Origin: Spirochaetales bacterium
GTDB taxonomy: Bacteria; Spirochaetota; Spirochaetia; SPDA01
Direction of reading: 5' to 3'
DNA length: 8,983 nucleotides
NCBI GenBank assembly: GCA_004525155.1
Contig: SPDA01000052.1
Span: 1-8,983 of the forward strand
The notes under the pieces are model-generated. The model saw only the letters and a list, made by a program, of their open reading frames with translations. It had not been told where the DNA came from and did no database searches. The position numbers and the translations under genes are program-made. How positions within the stretch are numbered: the stretch's first letter is position 1; the number at the start of each line of letters is the position of its first letter. Shown piece by piece: positions 6,012 through 8,983 of this stretch.

Positions 6012-7061
6012 ATGAAAGCGCTTGTATTGAAGAAAAACACCGTTCTCGAATACACGGATGTACCGCTGCCGGAGGAACCGGCGGAAAAGGGCTGGGTACT
6101 TGTAAAAATCAAATCCTCCGGGATCTGCGGTTCGGACATGAAACGCGCCTTCGGCGGCGGGGCCTATCATTACCCCCTTGTCATGGGTCACGAGTTTGCG
6201 GGGTACCTGGAAAAAGTTCCATCCGGAAGCTCCCTGACCGCAGGCCGGGCGGTCACGGTGTTTCCCCTCCTTCCCTGCAGGCAGTGCCTTCCATGCCGAA
6301 CCGGAGACTATGCCCAGTGTACCGATTACGATTACTTCGGATCCAGAAGGGACGGCGGCTTTGCGGAATACCTCTGGGTGCCGGAAGAGAACATCATTCC
6401 CCTGCCTGACCATGTATCGATCATTCATGCCGCCATGACGGAACCCTGCGCAGTAGCCCTTCACGGCATCAACAAGTTCACTATAAAACCCGGCTCAAGC
6501 GCCGCGGTCTACGGCGGAGGGCCCATAGGAAACATGGCCGCGCAGTGGCTCAAACTGAAAGGCTGCCGCACACTGTTCATTGTGGACGTTGACAGGGAAA
6601 AACTCGCGATAGCCGAAAACATGGGGTTTGTCCCCGTGAATGCTGCAGAATGTGATCCGGTGGCCGTAATACACGAAGCCACGGGCGGTCTGGGAACTGA
6701 CGCCTCCGTGGAGGCCTGCGGACTGCCCCTCACCTTCCGCCAGTCGGTAATGACCGCTGGGCGTTTCGGGCAGGTGCTCTTTATGGGTAATATTGAAGGC
6801 AGGTTCACCATGGAAGAAAAGGAAGTATCCTCCATTCTCAGAAGGGAAATAACCATTTTCAGCACCTGGAACTCCCGGGTGGTCCCGGGGAATGGAGCCC
6901 TCGGCAGGCATGACTGGACTACCGTTCTCGATTACATGGACAGGGGAATAAACGTGGCGCCTCTCATAAGCCACCAGGTACCCCTTTCGGACGGCGTTGA
7001 GATTTTTACCGGCATGCACGCAAAGAATGGTTTTTTCAGCAAAGTCATCTTCACCCTGTAA
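6012..7061 (+). CDS. GatD-like zinc dehydrogenase (galactitol-1-phosphate 5-dehydrogenase family)
   Basis: This 349-residue zinc MDR enzyme resembles the GatD subgroup, which oxidises galactitol-1-phosphate to tagatose-6-phosphate. Shared GatD-like features are GICGSD..R.F..GA..YP...GHEF.GY in the first 65 residues, the PLLPC..C..C lobe, and FGSRRDGGFAEY at 109-120. A late ILRREIT segment and a following Trp are also shared. Catalytic zinc residues are Cys39, His60-Glu61 and Glu144; structural zinc Cys89, Cys92, Cys95 and Cys103. The Rossmann loop GGGPIG is at 168-173 and is followed by VDVD at 191-194, which favours NAD. ATG 6012 is preferred because the protein then starts MKALVL; a TTG at 5970 would add a poor hydrophobic extension. 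It is read divergently from the other dehydrogenase and is followed, 10 bp after its stop, by the TIM-barrel gene. The real substrate may be another polyol phosphate; no galactitol PTS is visible. Confidence 0.86.
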   Translation: MKALVLKKNTVLEYTDVPLPEEPAEKGWVLVKIKSSGICGSDMKRAFGGGAYHYPLVMGHEFAGYLEKVPSGSSLTAGRAVTVFPLLPCRQCLPCRTGDYAQCTDYDYFGSRRDGGFAEYLWVPEENIIPLPDHVSIIHAAMTEPCAVALHGINKFTIKPGSSAAVYGGGPIGNMAAQWLKLKGCRTLFIVDVDREKLAIAENMGFVPVNAAECDPVAVIHEATGGLGTDASVEACGLPLTFRQSVMTAGRFGQVLFMGNIEGRFTMEEKEVSSILRREITIFSTWNSRVVPGNGALGRHDWTTVLDYMDRGINVAPLISHQVPLSDGVEIFTGMHAKNGFFSKVIFTL

Positions 7062-7064
7062 GGA
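7060..7064 (+). promoter_or_regulatory. Ribosome binding site of the TIM-barrel gene
   Basis: AAGGA overlaps the TAA stop of the preceding dehydrogenase gene (7059-7061) and lies 7 nt before ATG 7072. It decides the start against an in-frame ATG at 6997, which lies inside the dehydrogenase gene, and indicates coupled translation. Confidence 0.6.
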
Positions 7065-7071
7065 ATACTGC

Positions 7072-7995
7072 ATGAAAGTACATATTGGCGTTAAAACGGA
7101 TCCGGTTGAATACCGTTATTCCTATGAATGGCTCTTCGCCCTGATGAAAAGCCTTTCCCTGACTCATGTTCAGTTAGGTAGCTTTTTCGAGCTCTACATG
7201 CTCGAAGACGGGTACTTCCGGGACCTCAGGAAAACCGCGGATTCTTTCGGCGTATCGATAAAAAGCTGTTTCACATCCCACAGGGAGCTGGGCGGGTTTT
7301 TTACAGATAATTCCTACCTCGAAAAAGCGGCGCGTTCCGCCTACGAAAGACTCATTCACGCCGCCTCTCTCCTCGGCGCCGATTACGCCGGTTCCAGCCC
7401 CGGTTTCGTTTACAGGGACAAACCCCACCTTAAAGCCCGGGGAATCGCCTGTTACCTGAGCCATATGAAGGAACTCACCATGCTGGCTAAAGAAAAGGGT
7501 TTAAAAGCTCTCACCCTGGAACCCATGTCCTGTTTCGCGGAACCTCCTTCCACCCCCGGCGAACTGGATTACATTTTAGGCGAGGCGGCAGACTGGCATA
7601 ATAAAAATTTGAATACCTCGGTGCCTCTTCTTGTATGCGGTGATATTTCCCATGGTTATGCGGATTCACAAAAAAGAGTCGTCCATGACAACATGGATCT
7701 TTTCGTGCACCAGATTCCGCATATGGCCGAGTTTCACTTCAAGAATACGGATGGGATATTCAACGCCACTTTCGGGTTCTCGCCGGAGGAACAAAAGCGG
7801 GGAAAGGTAGACCTCCGTGAACTCAAGAATATCATTGATGTAAACGAAACGCGTTTTCCGGCTGAGGATGTAGCGGGTTATTTTGAAACATCAGGGCCCA
7901 AGCTCGGCCGGGACTATTCCGACAGGTCTCTGGAAGCGATTCTTGTTTCGTCACTGACGGAAATTAAGAAGGTGTTCTGCCCGGATCCGGCTTAA
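7072..7995 (+). CDS. TIM-barrel sugar (phosphate) isomerase/epimerase, xylose-isomerase-like
   Basis: This 307-residue protein belongs to the xylose isomerase-like TIM-barrel superfamily (AP endonuclease 2 fold), which holds ketose 3-epimerases and sugar-phosphate isomerases. The four expected metal ligands are in order: Glu150 (TLEPMS), Asp191 (CGDISHG), His222 (EFHFKNTD) and Glu272 (YFETSG). His194 and the RGKVDL segment (243-248) are also typical of the active-site rim. It should use a divalent metal and act in the cytoplasm; no signal peptide is present. It forms an operon with the GatD-like dehydrogenase, with a 10-bp gap and a Shine-Dalgarno across the previous stop, so it probably acts on that enzyme's product or substrate. 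It converges on the sugar kinase gene with 10 bp between stops and no visible terminator. The exact substrate (free ketose, tetrulose or hexulose phosphate) cannot be read from the sequence. Confidence 0.8.
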   Translation: MKVHIGVKTDPVEYRYSYEWLFALMKSLSLTHVQLGSFFELYMLEDGYFRDLRKTADSFGVSIKSCFTSHRELGGFFTDNSYLEKAARSAYERLIHAASLLGADYAGSSPGFVYRDKPHLKARGIACYLSHMKELTMLAKEKGLKALTLEPMSCFAEPPSTPGELDYILGEAADWHNKNLNTSVPLLVCGDISHGYADSQKRVVHDNMDLFVHQIPHMAEFHFKNTDGIFNATFGFSPEEQKRGKVDLRELKNIIDVNETRFPAEDVAGYFETSGPKLGRDYSDRSLEAILVSSLTEIKKVFCPDPA

Positions 7996-8005
7996 GGTCC
8001 TCCAG

Positions 8006-8929
8006 TCAGCCGAACCGGGGATGCGGCGGCCCCTGTTTCCCCGTTTCCATAAAACGGTGAAGATCTTCGAGGCTCGTCTCCTGCGTGGCTCCCTTCTGAC
8101 CGGCAACAAGTGCACCCAGGGCATTGCCGAAGGTCAGGGCCTCCGCCACCGGCTTTTTCGAAAGCAGGGCAAAAATAAAACCGGCTGTAAAGGCGTCTCC
8201 GGACCCGAGGGTATCCTCGACCAAGACGTTAAAACCGCGGGAATAAGCTGTCCCGTCCGGGGTAACGGCGAAAGCCCCCTGGCTGCCCAGGGTCGTTACA
8301 AGGCAATGCAGGCTGAATGCCGAAACCAGCTCGGAGGCGAGAGCCTGTAATCCATCCGAAGAAAGACCAAGAATCCCCTTGAGTTCAGCAAGCTCCGTTT
8401 CATTGAGTTTCACGATATTTGCTTTCTGCAGGGAAGCGCGGATTATTTCCTCGCTGTAACATTTTTTGCGGAGATTTACATCGTAGAGGACATAGCCGCC
8501 CCTGAAATGATCGAGCAGCACCGACAGTGTCTGCCTGGAACCGGAGCTGCGCTGTGCGAGGGAACCGAAACAGATACAGTCGGCGCCGGCCGCGGCCTCG
8601 TTCATTTCGCCGGTGCTTTCGATAAAATCGTAGGCAACATTTTCCAGGATAACGTAGTCCGGGTTACGGGCCGAATCGAAGGTTACTTTTACGGTACCCG
8701 TGGGCCGGGAGGAATCCCGCTGGATAAAACGTACATCCATGCCGAGGTGCTTCATCTGCGCCCAGGCTCTGCCGCCGAGTTCATCCGTGCCCAGCCGGCT
8801 TACAAGGCTTGTGTCGCTGCCGAGAGTTCCCGCCCTGTAGGCAAAATTAAGCGGAGCCCCGCCCAGGACACTTTCGTCCGGGAGCAGGTCCCACAAAGCT
8901 TCGCCGAAGGACAGGATGCGAAAAGACAA
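8006..8929 (-). CDS. PfkB-family carbohydrate kinase, fructokinase-like
   Basis: This 307-residue ribokinase-fold kinase transfers phosphate from ATP to a sugar. The first PfkB signature region includes GGAPLNFA (23-30), with FGEALWDLLP before it, as in fructokinases. The second signature is D-T-L-G-S-G-D-A-F (239-247), with Asp245 as the catalytic base and the GSG anion hole. NETEL (176-180) and TLGSQGA (213-219) also fit. The N-terminal GEALWD and the GGAPLNFA region favour a fructokinase over ribokinase or phosphofructokinase, but the sugar is not certain. The start is TTG 8929, preceded by TAGGA a few bases upstream; a longer frame stays open to the window edge but overlaps the end of another gene. 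That gene ends 5 bp before this start, so the kinase is downstream in an operon. Convergence with the TIM-barrel gene and the shared sugar theme suggest one locus. Confidence 0.88.
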   Translation of the reverse strand: MSFRILSFGEALWDLLPDESVLGGAPLNFAYRAGTLGSDTSLVSRLGTDELGGRAWAQMKHLGMDVRFIQRDSSRPTGTVKVTFDSARNPDYVILENVAYDFIESTGEMNEAAAGADCICFGSLAQRSSGSRQTLSVLLDHFRGGYVLYDVNLRKKCYSEEIIRASLQKANIVKLNETELAELKGILGLSSDGLQALASELVSAFSLHCLVTTLGSQGAFAVTPDGTAYSRGFNVLVEDTLGSGDAFTAGFIFALLSKKPVAEALTFGNALGALVAGQKGATQETSLEDLHRFMETGKQGPPHPRFG

Positions 8930-8934
8930 AAGTC

Positions 8935-8983
8935 CTACTCTTTTATTCCGTATTTCTTCTTGAACCGTTCCACCCTTCCAGCC
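8935..8983 (-). CDS. C-terminal end of an unidentified minus-strand gene (cut by the window edge)
   Basis: On the minus strand the frame reads A-G-R-V-E-R-F-K-K-K-Y-G-I-K-E and stops at TAG 8937-8935. The basic, helical-looking end followed by a stop and then, 5 bp later, by a TTG start with a TAGGA motif looks like a real gene junction in an operon. Only 15 codons are visible, too few to name a family. The role could be sugar-related, given the kinase that follows, but that is a guess from context. Confidence 0.5.
   Translation of the reverse strand, partial: AGRVERFKKKYGIKE

Noticed and set aside
6495..7073. A 192-codon minus-strand open frame inside the gatD-like gene, and a similar one at 5964-6464
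   Set aside because: The plus-strand gene has full zinc and Rossmann motifs; the antisense frames show no domain and arise from the GC-rich codon use.
1..8983. Search for tRNA or rRNA genes, CRISPR arrays, insertion sequences, riboswitches, toxin-antitoxin or defence genes
   Set aside because: No cloverleaf, regular repeat-spacer pattern, transposase, integrase or long structured leader was seen; intergenic gaps are all about 130 bp or shorter.

Overview
The window looks like a chromosomal segment from a free-living spirochaete. The main reason is the adjacent lipoprotein/binding-protein pair at 408-2395. It matches the TatT-TatP type of TRAP transporter known best from Treponema (Tp0956/Tp0957). 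Base composition is roughly balanced (a little over 50% GC by eye) and gene density is very high. No tRNA, rRNA, CRISPR array, insertion sequence or phage gene was seen. The genus cannot be fixed from this window.

Layout. (1) 1-368, + strand: the C-terminal end of an iron-type alcohol dehydrogenase, most like sn-glycerol-1-phosphate dehydrogenase. (2) 408-2395, +: tatT and tatP, overlapping by 4 bp, with a promoter just before tatT. The membrane subunits of the transporter do not follow. (3) 2402-2746, -: a small single-domain PilZ protein, convergent with tatP with only 6 bp between the stop codons. (4) 2879-3295, +: a stand-alone ssb, followed by two hairpins (3299-3379) that separate it from the next convergent operon. 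(5) 3383-5881, -: a three-gene operon read in the order zinc alcohol dehydrogenase, ribulose-phosphate-3-epimerase family protein, DeoR-family regulator. (6) 5882-6011: a 130-bp divergent promoter region. (7) 6012-7995, +: a GatD-like polyol-phosphate dehydrogenase followed by a TIM-barrel sugar isomerase/epimerase. (8) 8006-8929, -: a PfkB-family sugar kinase, convergent with the TIM-barrel gene, preceded by the last 15 codons of another minus-strand gene that runs off the window.

How the genes may work together. The 3.4-9.0 kb part reads as a carbohydrate-utilisation locus. Two medium-chain dehydrogenases could oxidise a sugar alcohol or its phosphate to a ketose (phosphate). The Rpe-like protein and the TIM-barrel protein could epimerise or isomerise the product. 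The PfkB kinase could phosphorylate a free ketose, and the DeoR protein could sense a sugar phosphate and control the divergent promoters. No transporter for this pathway lies in the window, and the exact substrate cannot be read from sequence alone. The combination of enzymes does not match a textbook operon I can name.

Several genes have better-supported starts than their longest open frames. The dehydrogenase at 4841 starts at GTG 5881, the epimerase at ATG 4820 and the TIM-barrel gene at ATG 7072, each behind a clear Shine-Dalgarno sequence. Three other genes (tatT, pilZ, the gatD-like gene) have no Shine-Dalgarno but a promoter-like -10 box only 6-9 nt before the ATG, which suggests leaderless mRNAs.
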